From Chromera velia (taxonomy: Eukaryota; Sar; Chromeraceae), in NCBI GenBank assembly GCA_018398765.1, contig JAHBMJ010001100.1, positions 1 to 20,000 on the forward strand: a stretch of 20,000 nt of DNA, written 5' to 3'. Made by a program: the position numbers and the translations under genes. Below the pieces are notes generated by a model that had not been told where the DNA came from, made no database searches, and was given only the letters and a program-made list of their open reading frames with translations. Position 1 is the first letter of the stretch; each line of letters starts with the position of its first letter. Of the stretch, positions 1 through 9,750 are shown piece after piece.

Positions 1-3
1 GGG

Positions 4-898
4 CTAACTCTTTGGGGGGGTTGGCGGGCCCTCAACCTCAACCTCCTCCTCAACGTCCATAGGGACGGGTTCTGACGTGACTGCTTGTCCATGATGAAAG
101 GCAGTATGATGCCTCACAAGGCCACTTGGCCTTGGTTGCTGTTGTTGCTGCTGGGCAGGAGCAAGAACAACAACAGGCTCTGAAGGGGGAAAAAAAGAAG
201 AAGAAGAGGAAGCGGCAACGACCTGTAAACCCTGAAACTCTCCCACCAACTCCGAAACTGCACTAGACGCCCCAAGGCTCCGCGTTGATCGTCCATCATC
301 CCCTTCCCAAACAATTTGCTCGGTTGGGGGAGCTGCAAGCACCGCCCCGGCACTGCTCGCAGTAGCAGACCGCACACTCCCTTCCACACTGGTATGATCC
401 TCCGCCTGGGGCGACAGAAAACGCCGCCTTGCAACCCTCAGGCTGTTTGAGAAGCCGCTGCTCTGCGACTCAGCATCCGCCAAGTTTCCCGATGAAACGC
501 TCTCCGCAGAGACGTCACCTTCAGAGGATGTATCGAGGTTGAACAGTTCTGCTTCTCTCTCCGCTGCTCTCTTTCTCTTTGCTTCACTCTGCGACACAAA
601 CCAAATGTAAGCAAGATATGCGTGACAAAGTGAACACGGAAACCAATTGAAATACAACGTTTGTGGTTGATTGACTGACCGGATGGAGTTTCAAACCTCC
701 CGGCTGAGCCACCTTTTGAGGCCCCAGCGGAGCACCTGTCTTCGGGGGGGCCACTTTGTGCTTCTCCCGCAACCCCTTCACCTCCGCAGCACGTTCCGCC
801 CGTTTCAGCCTCTTCCGCAAAGCCTCTCTTTCTGCCCTAGGCAAGTTGGGCAAGTCTTCCCAAGTCCCACCAGGATCTCCCCGAGCTCGTTGGGACAT
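4..898 (-). CDS. Two-exon gene, charged low-complexity protein of unknown function
   Basis: I do not recognise this gene. Exons on the minus strand are 898-713 and 588-4, joined in phase 0 (donor AAAAG|GTGGCT, acceptor TGTCGCAG|AGT), giving 257 codons including a TAG stop. The first ATG at 898 starts MSQRARGDPGGTWEDLP. The N-terminal third is an Arg/Lys/Glu-rich probable helix (about residues 20-75) that continues smoothly across the intron. The rest is Ser/Ala/Gly-rich and looks disordered, with a run of six Gln, a His-containing patch and an acidic end (DVEEEVEVEGPPTPPKS). No signal peptide or membrane segment is seen. Codon use at third positions is GC-rich in exon 1, which supports coding. 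The next gene to the right is also on the minus strand, about 2 kb upstream. The stop lies four bases from the window edge, so further 3' exons from an alternative splice cannot be excluded. A nuclear or RNA-associated role would be a guess from composition only. Confidence 0.6.
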
Positions 899-2946
899 TT
901 TAGCTTGGAAGTGCGGACACAGAAGTGGCGGACAAAAGCACAAAAATCAAGAAGTCGCCAGAACCACAACGCCAGAAGCCACAAGATGCGATCAGAACAC
1001 TATCGAGGAACCTAATATAGAGTCGAGATCACGGAAATATCACTGAGGTTGTCTGTTCCTCTTACCAGACTCAATCACTCATCAGATCATCTTCAGTATT
1101 TAATACATGGGTGCAGTATTGCATGGATTGATGCATGCGCATGGATGCAGAAAAGGTCCGGCGCTCCGGTGCCCTGCCCTTTTTGCGGCGCGGTCTTAGC
1201 GCCGCCGCCCTCCCCGACTTTGCCGCCCGTTCCTAGCACGTTCGCCTCACTCTTGACCTTCCTTCCGTCTACGCAACAGTGCAACACTCCTGGCTACATC
1301 GCAACACGCTAAGTTCTATTCGATCGATCACTCTTTTATGGTTCTGAATCAGTCGTCCCTGAGGATAAGTGCACTGCTGAATCTACTCATCTCTCCCCCT
1401 TCGCTTGCATGGCCTCGCGTGCCCCTGATGCACGCACTTGCTGCCCGTAGGTGGGCGACTTGCAGCCGCGCTCGGATTCGTCCACACACCTTCTCATACC
1501 CCTGCCCCCACTTCTCGCTATTTTAAGATTGTCCGCAAAACATTCCAGAGCAGTCACCTTTAACGCTCGACCGGTGATTTGTTGGATGTCTGACCAATTT
1601 GTACTGACCGGCTGAGAGATTAACAAATTATATTGCGTTCTCATTTTTAATTACTAGTAGTAGTAGTATGCATTCGTACTAACTATGATTCCCTCGATGT
1701 AGCAGTTCTATAGGCCACCCACATAAAAAAACGTGATTTCCTAAAATTGATGTTTGATTTTCTTTTTCTTTACGTCGAGAGCCCAGAAGGTAAATAAATT
1801 CTAAACTTTTTCACTATGCATGGGGCCACATATGAATGTTAAAAATAATAATATAATAAAAAAAAACTAATTAGGTTTTCAGCCATTTTTTTTTTTTTTA
1901 AATGTAGGACCGTGGCTTAGTAGCTAGGCGAATAGCAGTTTTTCCTGCGATAAAAACTCTAGTACAAACTATGAATAGAAGAAAAAATAAACTTATAACT
2001 ACTTGTAATAACTCTTGGTACGAGTCTTGTATTATAGGCTGTATAAGAAATGCCCGCGGCACCCCGCCACCTAACTCCTAACACAATTAATTCTTTCCAA
2101 ATCAATGTCATACTCAGATTATAACTAATTATAACTCAGTAGTAATAGTGGTAGTAGTAGTACGTAGTATTCTTAAATCATTTTTTGATGTTTTTGGATC
2201 TTTTTCTAGATCTTTTATGGAAATAACACCGAGACAATTGTCAATAACTGTCAAACAAAGACTGTAACAGAGCCAGTCCTCAGCTAGATTCGAAACACTG
2301 CCGAAAGATCCTGAATTCAAGCCAACCAGAATATGTGAATTCAAATCCGTTGTAGATCGTTGCATGAAGCTCTTTGCAGACGTGCGTCACGTCTGCAATT
2401 CCACTCGAGCATTCGATTCTGAATTAATTCGTTCCTCTGTGTAGTAGTACAGCGTGTACGTATACCATGCGCGTGTAAAGTGCAATCCATTGCTCACAGG
2501 GAAGCAATGAAGGATCGATCGGACATGCCAACAGACTACCGAAGATCTTGATGGGAGAGAGAGTTTAAAGGAAGGGGGGGCGAGGCGAGGAAGAGACCCC
2601 TCCGTGAAGGAGTCGAAATTTGGCAGAAAAGGAAAGAAATGAGGGGGGGATAGGAAGGAGACACAAGAGGCAAAAGCAGAGAAACAAAGGAGAAGAAAAG
2701 GAAAGAAAACAGAAAAAGTCATTCGACAAACCCTTGCAGGGACACTCTGACATGCCTCTCAGAGCCTGCATGCATGTGAGTGTCGAGTGAGGCAGCCTGC
2801 CTGCCTGCCTCCGTCTACTGTTTTCTGAGTGGCAGAAGTCTAACACCAGACAGGCCTCTCTCTATCCGTCTCACTCATAAGGGAAGGGAGCCGATCAAGT
2901 CTCCAGATCAGAATCCCCTCCCCGCCCTCTTTTTCTTTCTCCCTTC
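899..2946. other. Intergenic spacer with AT-rich island
   Basis: No convincing gene is seen. Positions 899-1600 are of ordinary composition with short open frames that lack codon bias. From about 1620 to 2370 the sequence becomes strongly AT-rich, with runs of A and T, TAG-repeat patches (1655-1670 and 2140-2165) and no coding signal. From 2560 to 2720 the plus strand is purine-rich and probably belongs to the 3' flank of the minus-strand gene ending at 2947. Confidence 0.6.
2374..2398. repeat. Perfect 11-bp inverted repeat with 3-nt loop
   Basis: The arm TTGCAGACGTG (2374-2384) is followed by the loop CGT and the exact reverse complement (2388-2398). It sits at the right edge of the AT-rich island and about 550 bp downstream of the stop codon of the minus-strand gene to its right. 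It could form a hairpin; no U-tract or gene end makes it an obvious terminator. Confidence 0.6.
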
Positions 2947-4987
2947 CTATCTCGCTGCTGCTGCTGCAGGAGAGGAACCCACATCCAGGTCATCATCGTC
3001 GTCGTCCTCATCGTCCACCTCCCCGATTCCCCCCAATTGTTCTCCGATACTGTTCAACCCAGAGGAAAGCTCGGCCATGCGCTTCTGCTGTTGTGCAAGC
3101 GCTGCAAACGGACATTTTGGCGCACCCCCTCCAGACCCAAACCCCCCTCCCGAGGATTTCTTGAACCCTCCATGGCCGTGACCATGGCTGGGAAAGGCAG
3201 ACGACAACGCTGAACCTGTGTGGCCTAGACTGCCCCCCGCCCCCTCCTCCTCAAAGTCATACTTCCCCCTTCCGATCCCTGGCCGATCTCTGCCTGACCG
3301 CATCATCCTTTCAGCGGCTTCGCCTTCCATTGCACCCCTCTGTTTGCGTTGTTTGTTGAAGTGGAACAGTCCCAACACAACGACAGCAACAAGGATCATA
3401 GGAATCCGGACGTTGGAGAAGAAGTCAAACGGGCCCCCCGCCTTCCCCCCAGGAGGGGGGAGGACGGTCTCAAACACCACAAGGCTGCCTTCAGGGACGC
3501 CCCCCTTGCCCTCCTCTCGTAAGGCCACCAGACCCGCAACACCGGGGCGCCTGAAGGGAGCCCACCTGCAGTGCAAATATCGAGAGGGAATGGAGCAGGA
3601 GGAAGGCGCAGGTCAAAGTTGATTCATTTATTTCACAACTGCCTTGGGGACGGCTTTTCTGAAACTTTGCAGAGAGTGGAAGCAAGGAGGAAAGAAAAAG
3701 GACAGACAAGGAAAGGAGGTGACTCGAGAGGTCTTCGAAGGAGTAGGGAGACAGAAAGCTGGACCATACTGGCAATTCCTTGTGTGTCATGTCCAGCATC
3801 TTTCAGTTTGTGAACAGAGAGACAGAAAAGAAACAATTCTATGCAAGAGAGGCAGCAACCGTGCACAGGGGCCCTCAAACCAATAGAGAGAGAGAGAACA
3901 ACTAAGTCTTTCTATTACCCCCAATATTTGTCGATCACCGTCACTGCTTCATTTCTGATAACCAAAGCAAAAATCAACTGACGATCCATACGAGAACTTC
4001 TGCTTGAAGAGCACCCCCCCCCCATCGCTGGTCACATTCCATGCAGTCATCTCACTGCTCCCGTCTCCCAGTGTAGAGAACCCGAACACGTAACCTCTGA
4101 GGGGGAAGAGATCAGTGAAGACAGACGTCTGCCCGTCTCCTCGGGCACTTGTCAGCTTGAATGCCAGACGACATCCCTTCTCCTTCCCGCCCTCATACAC
4201 GACCGTTGTGCCGTCCTCAAGTCCCACAATGATCTTCTGCCCCGCCCCAATCGTTGCCGACATGGCAGAGGGGGGAGACGGCCAACCGGGTGCACATGGG
4301 GTTCCAGCAACCTCCATTGCCGAGGGGGCAAACAGCGCAACTGAGGTCTTCGTGCGAAAGTACAGATTTGATGGTTGAGCGAACAGACCGCGAACCTGCC
4401 ATGACACACAGAGAGGAGGAAGACGCAAGAAAAGAAAAGAAAAGAAAAGAGCAGGCAGGAGAGAGAGAGAGAGTTGAGGTGAGTCTGCCGAAGGACATAA
4501 CAAGAAGAGGACCAGAAGGGCTGGAAAATTGAAGGAAAAGAAAAAAAATCACGGACGGCAGCAAGCGACGAAAGCGAAAGCGGGGGCAACAAAGCCGGTG
4601 CCCGAATCGATGACTGACCCCTCCCTCTTCATCCGTCACTTTCACTCTTCCTCTCACTTCCCCGCCCCTGGTGATGACCGTCAGCCCTCCGAGGCTGTCA
4701 CCAAGAACGATGGTCTTGACTCCTCTCGATTGAACAATCTGCAGACCCAAATGGGGGTGCACACAGGAACGGATCGAGGACGTGCACGTACACACACTTA
4801 CACACATACACAATCTTTGGCTCAAGAGTTTTGCACACGACAGATGCTTACAGATCGACTCGAGCAATTAATCACTGTCTGCCTCATGAAGCACACCAAC
4901 CAGTTCGAGTCGGTAGATAACGGGGGTCACAGTGGATGGACTTCATGAAAGAAAAAAAAACAGACAGTCGAGCGACAAGTAACAACT

Positions 4988-5027
<40 letters not shown>

Positions 5028-6135
5028 ACAAAACCATTCCATCACGAAAACCTTCCAGAATCATGCATGTCACTTCTCTCTGTCTGTCTGCTTGACACTT
5101 TGACTGACGAATCAACAGACCTACCTGCAGTGATGTGACCTCGAGAGGATCCACAAGGCCGGAGATGCCGGACCCGTCCGCCTCTTTTCCCTTCTCCTTC
5201 TCGGGGGAATTCTGTTCCTCCCCCCCCTTCTCCTTCTGCTGCCCCCACATCCACTCGGCAGTCACGTTCACGTTGGGAAGACCGAAACCGCTTCGCATCT
5301 TCGCTGATTCTCTCTGAAGAGAGGACTCGCCCTCGCCCTTTTCCTCTTTCTCACGGGGGGGAGGCGAACCCCCACGGCGCGGCGGTCGCACCCTCACGCT
5401 GAACAGCCTCACTGCCCCTGACGTGTCGAGTGTCACGATCACTTGGTCGTCTAGAGAGGGGGAGAGGGCCATTTTCAAAGGGGCCCCGGCAAGACCCAGA
5501 GAGAATTCGTGCACAAGGACCCCGGAAGGAAGCCAAACCGAAAGAACCCCCCCCGCCCCGTCATCAGAGAGGACCACCAGCAATGCCGGGGGGCCGTCCT
5601 CCGCAGTGCGGGATCCTGAGGGTTTAGGTCGGACGGGCAGCCAGCGCATGTCAATGAATTTTCCCTCAGGAGGGGGAATCGTCCCCCTCCTCATGAGGAA
5701 GTCATCCATGCGACCTTCAGGGGAGGCGCTCGCCTGTCGTTCATCTGGGAGGGCGGACAGATCGGGGATTTTCTCAAGGAGCAGTCTTTTGTTCTCAGGG
5801 GAAACACCCTGGAGAGTTCCGTCAGTCAGGGAAGTGCGGAGATGCTCGAGAAGTACAACCTTTCTCTGCTGAAGCTCTATGAGCTTATTGATCTCTCTGA
5901 TTTCCTGCACAATCACATCTGTATGTTCTTCCTCAACAACACTTGTCACAGTCGCCTCCTCGCTCACTTCCACAGCCACAGGCTCGAGGCTGCATGAACC
6001 CCCGTCCACACCCGCACAGAAGTCGGTGGCAGCTGCTACATGCGCGAAACGGCGCGAGCCCCTTTGCTCAAAGCCGAGCAACGCAAAGCACCAGAGCAAC
6101 GAAGTCAGAAGGGTTAGACGCCTTCCTCTGTTCAT
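2947..6135 (-). CDS. Type I membrane protein, plant At1g75140-like, four exons, apparent frameshift
   Basis: Exons on the minus strand: 6135-5125, 4738-4658, 4395-3919 and 3565-2947, with donors GTAGGT, GTGAGA and GTAATA and CAG acceptors. The ATG at 6135 is followed by a signal-peptide-like stretch (residues 5-22, LTLLTSLLWCFALLG). Residues 74-103 form a predicted coiled coil (EINKLIELQQRKVVLLEHL). From about 140 to 555 come beta-strand-rich segments resembling propeller blades. A membrane segment lies near 577-592 (IPMILVAVVVLGLFHF), followed by a basic stop-transfer and a Gly/His-rich, acidic cytosolic tail of about 135 residues. This order, and the pattern at the exon 2 to exon 3 junction, match my memory of the plant uncharacterised membrane protein At1g75140; that assignment is from memory, not a search. 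Exon 3 is one base too long for the flanking phases and stops early at 3951-3949. Removing one base gives a 728-aa protein. Function is unknown; topology suggests the secretory pathway. Confidence 0.75.
3949..4023 (-). other. Apparent +1 frameshift inside exon 3 of the membrane-protein gene
   Basis: The frame entering exon 3 runs through GGGVLFKQKFSYGSS and meets TGA at 3951-3949. The next frame is open through FALVIRNEAVTVIDKYWG to the GT donor at 3918, and its phase (two spare bases) fits exon 4 exactly. The excess base probably lies in the T5 run (A5 on the plus strand, 3969-3973), because codons before it keep GC-rich third positions in the first frame. The C10 run on the plus strand (4014-4023) is the alternative. 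Either a sequence error or a real lesion would explain it. Confidence 0.7.
4991..5019. repeat. (AG)n microsatellite in intron 1 of the membrane-protein gene
   Basis: About 14 uninterrupted AG units. On the coding (minus) strand it is a CT tract just downstream of the donor at 5124. Confidence 0.95.
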
Positions 6136-6472
6136 TCTTCTGCAAAGTTGTGACACCCTCTGTTGTATGAGTGCACCAATAAAACAGAAACTTCACTGAG
6201 AGATAACCTCTCTTCCCAGACTGCTTGCGCTGGGGAGTAAAACGCAATCCGTTTGGTGGAAGTACCTAGGTAAATCGCAACGCACAGTTTGCCGATAAAG
6301 GACGATTGAATCCTCTCGATCCTGCCTGTTCTTTTATGCCTCTGTGGCCCCTGACCCACGTAATCTGCTGAATCGGTAGTCGAAACGTCAGCGATGTGCA
6401 TGGGGCTATATACCTGCTCGACATTGTTCGCCGCAACTTATGCACTCTCAATCATTGAATGAATTCATTTGC

Positions 6473-6488
6473 ATATATATATATATAT
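6473..6488. repeat. (AT)n tract between direct ATTTGCAT repeats
   Basis: About eight AT units, with the octamer ATTTGCAT on both sides and ATGAAT-type repeats further out. It could open easily or act as a binding site, but nothing shows a function. Confidence 0.8.
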
Positions 6489-6750
6489 TTGCATGAATGA
6501 ATGAATCAGTCTGGTATATACGGTGATCCTCGTGGCCCCGGAGGGCGGAGCGTGGCTTGCATGGAGCGTGTTCGCACGGAGCTCTCCGCCCGCGGGGGGC
6601 ACCTACGCGGGGGCCCCGGGGCCCGGCGGGTCCATCTACGCATGCAAGTGCCTGACCTTAATTTTCGAGATAATTATCGGAAGAGAAATGAAGAGAAAGG
6701 AGGTGGAGGAGGAGCCGCAGGGTGGAAAAGCATATCCCATGCATGCCTGA

Positions 6751-6885
6751 CGAGAGACACACTTTTCTTGGTTCGAAGGGAACAACGACAAGGGAAAGGA
6801 GCTCTTTGCTCGCATGAACAACTTCATCCTTGTGGCCGTGCTTCTCATCGGGGCACGGCCAGGAGAGCAGCTTGAGGAGCTCTGA
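6751..6885 (+). CDS. Orphan exon-like ORF, unassigned
   Basis: This frame is open from the stop at 6748-6750 to TGA at 6883-6885 and reads like protein: THFSWFEGNNDKGKELFAR, then MNNFILVAVLLIGARPGEQ and LEEL. Third positions are GC-rich, as in the neighbouring genes. A second protein-like stretch (VAPEGGAWLAWSVFARSS, about 6525-6645) lies upstream on the same strand, but I could not find splice sites whose phases join the two. It may be the last exon of a small gene, a broken gene fragment, or chance. It is not needed for the gene starting at 7024. Confidence 0.3.
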   Translation, partial: RETHFSWFEGNNDKGKELFARMNNFILVAVLLIGARPGEQLEEL

Positions 6886-7023
6886 TAGATCTGGCAGTGG
6901 GTGGTGCGGCCTCTCGAAAGCTCACCCAAACTCTGATTAGCCTCTGCTGGACTTTCTGACTTCGGCTCTGTATCTCACCTGAACATTGAAGGCACGGGAC
7001 GAAAAGACACAGAGTCCCAAAGG

Positions 7024-9708
7024 ATGGAGAGTAACGAGGCGTTGGTCCCTTTGGGGCAGTTCGTAATTTCCCATGAAGACCCAAAGAGGTGGAATCCCTG
7101 CGTGGTCCAGCAGCACAAGATGGCGAAGGCCTTCGCCAGGAAGGGGATCGAGATCTTCATCGGGGGGGCCCTGAGGGACGAGGACACAACAACAGGGTGA
7201 GCTCAACCAGTTGGAAACGAGTCTTCGTACTCTGCCCCAGAAGTCCACTTCTTCCTTCCGGTTCCGTCGTATTATGCTCTTGGACCTCCTCTGTTCTTTC
7301 TTCGGAAGGCCATTCTGTCTGCATTCCCTCTGCCTCTCTATTTCTTTTCTTGTCTTCCTCTATATACCTTTCTTGTTTGCTTTTCCCCGGCAATCGTTCG
7401 ATCACTGGGGGGTTTGGTTTCACCTGGTCAGCATCCAAGTACAAAAGAGTATCCATTAGAATGAAACTGTCACTTGTGTCTGTGAGTGCAGGCCTTCCAA
7501 CAAGGAGAGAATCGTCCTTGAGGCCAGAGTGATGGGGAGGGACATCTACACTGGACAGTTGGAGGCAGTCGTCTCTTCCCCCTCCACAGCAGCAGCATCC
7601 AAGAAGGGGCAGGGGGTGATCAAGAAGAATGATCAGAAGAACAAGAGGATTGGGGTGAAGCCGCAGACTGTCGCTAAAGAGGCACAGAAGATCGCTGGGA
7701 AGAGGAGAGGGGAGAGAAAGCGGAAGGCCAAGAATAAGGATGGAAAAGCCAAGGAGACACAGTCTGCCGCCCGCCCCCCCGCCTCTGAGGAGGCACTCTC
7801 CAAAAGGCCCGGAGTGCACATCAGTGTCTCTTTTGTGTCCTTCAGGGACAACGCTGTTGAGGCAGACGAGTGTGAGAGAGACCTTACCATGTTGTGCCTC
7901 TGCCTATGTTACTTGAAGTGGCCTGTCGCGTCCTTCCAGTTTGCTCCAGACCCCCAGACCCATTTCACAGAAGTCGAGATGGGGGGCGACATGCCCCTCC
8001 CTCCAGAACCGCATCCTCTGGCCCCTCCAGTCTCCGATTCTTCTTCTTCTGAAATCGGGGCCCCAGAGGAGCAACAAGAATGGGAGGTCAAAGAGGTTGT
8101 GGGCAATCGGACAGGACCCGACGGCAAACCCGAATACCAGCTCACCTTTGAAGGGTTCGGCAGCAAACGCTACTGGACAAGAGCAGAAGACATGGACTGC
8201 GACGAACTGGTCGCTGAGTTTTTCAAGAAGATGGAGGGAAAAAGAAAAGGGAAGAAGAAAGGGGCACCTGAGCTAAACGACCCATCAATCGGAGCCCCAG
8301 AGGACGAAGAAGAGTGGGAGGTCAAAGAGGCCGTGGGCCATCGAAAAGGGCCGGATGGCAAACATGAATACCTGCTGCATTACGAAGGGTTCAGCAACCA
8401 GAGCTACTGGACAAAAGCAGAAGACATGAACTGCGATGAACTGATCGCTGAGTTCTTCAAGAAGATGGGAAAAGAGGTTGGTCGCGGCCTCCGCACAGAC
8501 AGAAAGAAAAGAAACATACAGAAAAGCGGAGAATCAGACAGAAAAGGAGAAATGTACTGCCCCCTGCCCTCTCTCTGAAAGTCAAATTTCCTTTCCTGTT
8601 TGCTCTGTGAAGGCCCCCCTATGCAGAGACCTTCTGTCCATCTTTGAGGGTTGTTTTTGATGAGGAAGTTTTTCTCTTTGTGCGTTCTGTCTGCGTGCTC
8701 TTTTTACAAAGCTCCATGTATACTTAGCGTGTGATTCGATGCGTGTGTGCGCTTTTGCGTTTGGTCGATCAGGAGAAGATAAAAATACAGCCAATAGGCA
8801 GTGCAGATTGAAATCCACTAGAGTACAGGTATGTGTAACGGACACAGGGCGTGATCATCTATCTATGCGCCTGTGTGCTCATCTGTGCACGCCAATTGAA
8901 TTGAATGAAATTGGATGCCCTTGACCCTTCTTTCTGACTGACAGGTCCCCGACTGTGCGGACGGGGGGATGGACGTGGACCCTTCACACCCGGGCAACGC
9001 ACTGATCCGCAACACCATGCTCAGGACTTTCTTCAAAATCAACAAGGACGACTGGAGGACGATCTACGGATGGACGGAAATGCAGAAATGGGTGGGTGGG
9101 TCTCTGTGTTTGGTTTTCGTTCATGTGCGTCTGTCTGCTGTGGTTCGTCCGTCTGTCGATGCTCGGGCCCGGATGCGGAACTTGTCGCTTCTCTGCCGTC
9201 GCATCCTTTTATTTTTATTCAACCGTGCTCAAAAAATCATGACAGCCAAGAGGACGAAAGAAAAAGTCACGGTGTCTGGCTGGCGGTCTGAAATCCTTTC
9301 TTGCAGATGGACGACCACGTGTACGGAAAGCTCTTCGGGTTCCCCTGCGTTCAGCCGGATAGCGCTGGACGGACAATGGCCCCAACTTTCGAGACCTGTC
9401 GTTTCTCCAAGTGANGGGGGGGGGGGGATAAATTAGTACTTGTCCTTCTTGTTCTCGTTTGCTGGTCTTGCCACTGGGTGGTTTGGCGGATTGAGTCTTG
9501 ATGTCAATCCGGGTCTTGCCCTGCTTGTGTCTTTCCCCACCTTTCTTCCCTTTGGGTGCCTTGCCTGCCCACGCTGGTCCCGGACGCATATGCACGCGAG
9601 AAAGCGGCATCAGTGAGAGTGCTGACCTTCATTTTCTGGCGTCACCGCTGTCATGTGTCTTTCTGTGTGTCTGACACACACACACACACACACACACGCT
9701 CACATACA

Positions 9709-9750
<42 letters not shown>

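Larger units (their letters stand above)
6136..7023. other. Divergent spacer between the membrane-protein gene and the chromodomain gene
   Basis: The two genes point away from each other, so both promoters should lie here; no core motif is clear enough to name. It holds an (AT)n tract (6473-6488) flanked by directly repeated ATTTGCAT octamers, a very GC-rich block (6525-6640) and the exon-like frame at 6751-6885 described separately. Confidence 0.5.

Noticed and set aside
1049-1312. Plus-strand 87-codon frame containing CPFCGAVL
   Set aside because: A single CxxC pair with no partner Cys/His and no sustained codon bias; neighbouring frames are equally open.
1913-1925. TGGCTTAGTAGCT, close to a tRNA or SINE box A; GGTACGAGTCT near 2017 resembles box B
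   Set aside because: The two boxes are about 100 bp apart, no cloverleaf can be drawn and no terminator or poly(A) tail follows at the expected place.
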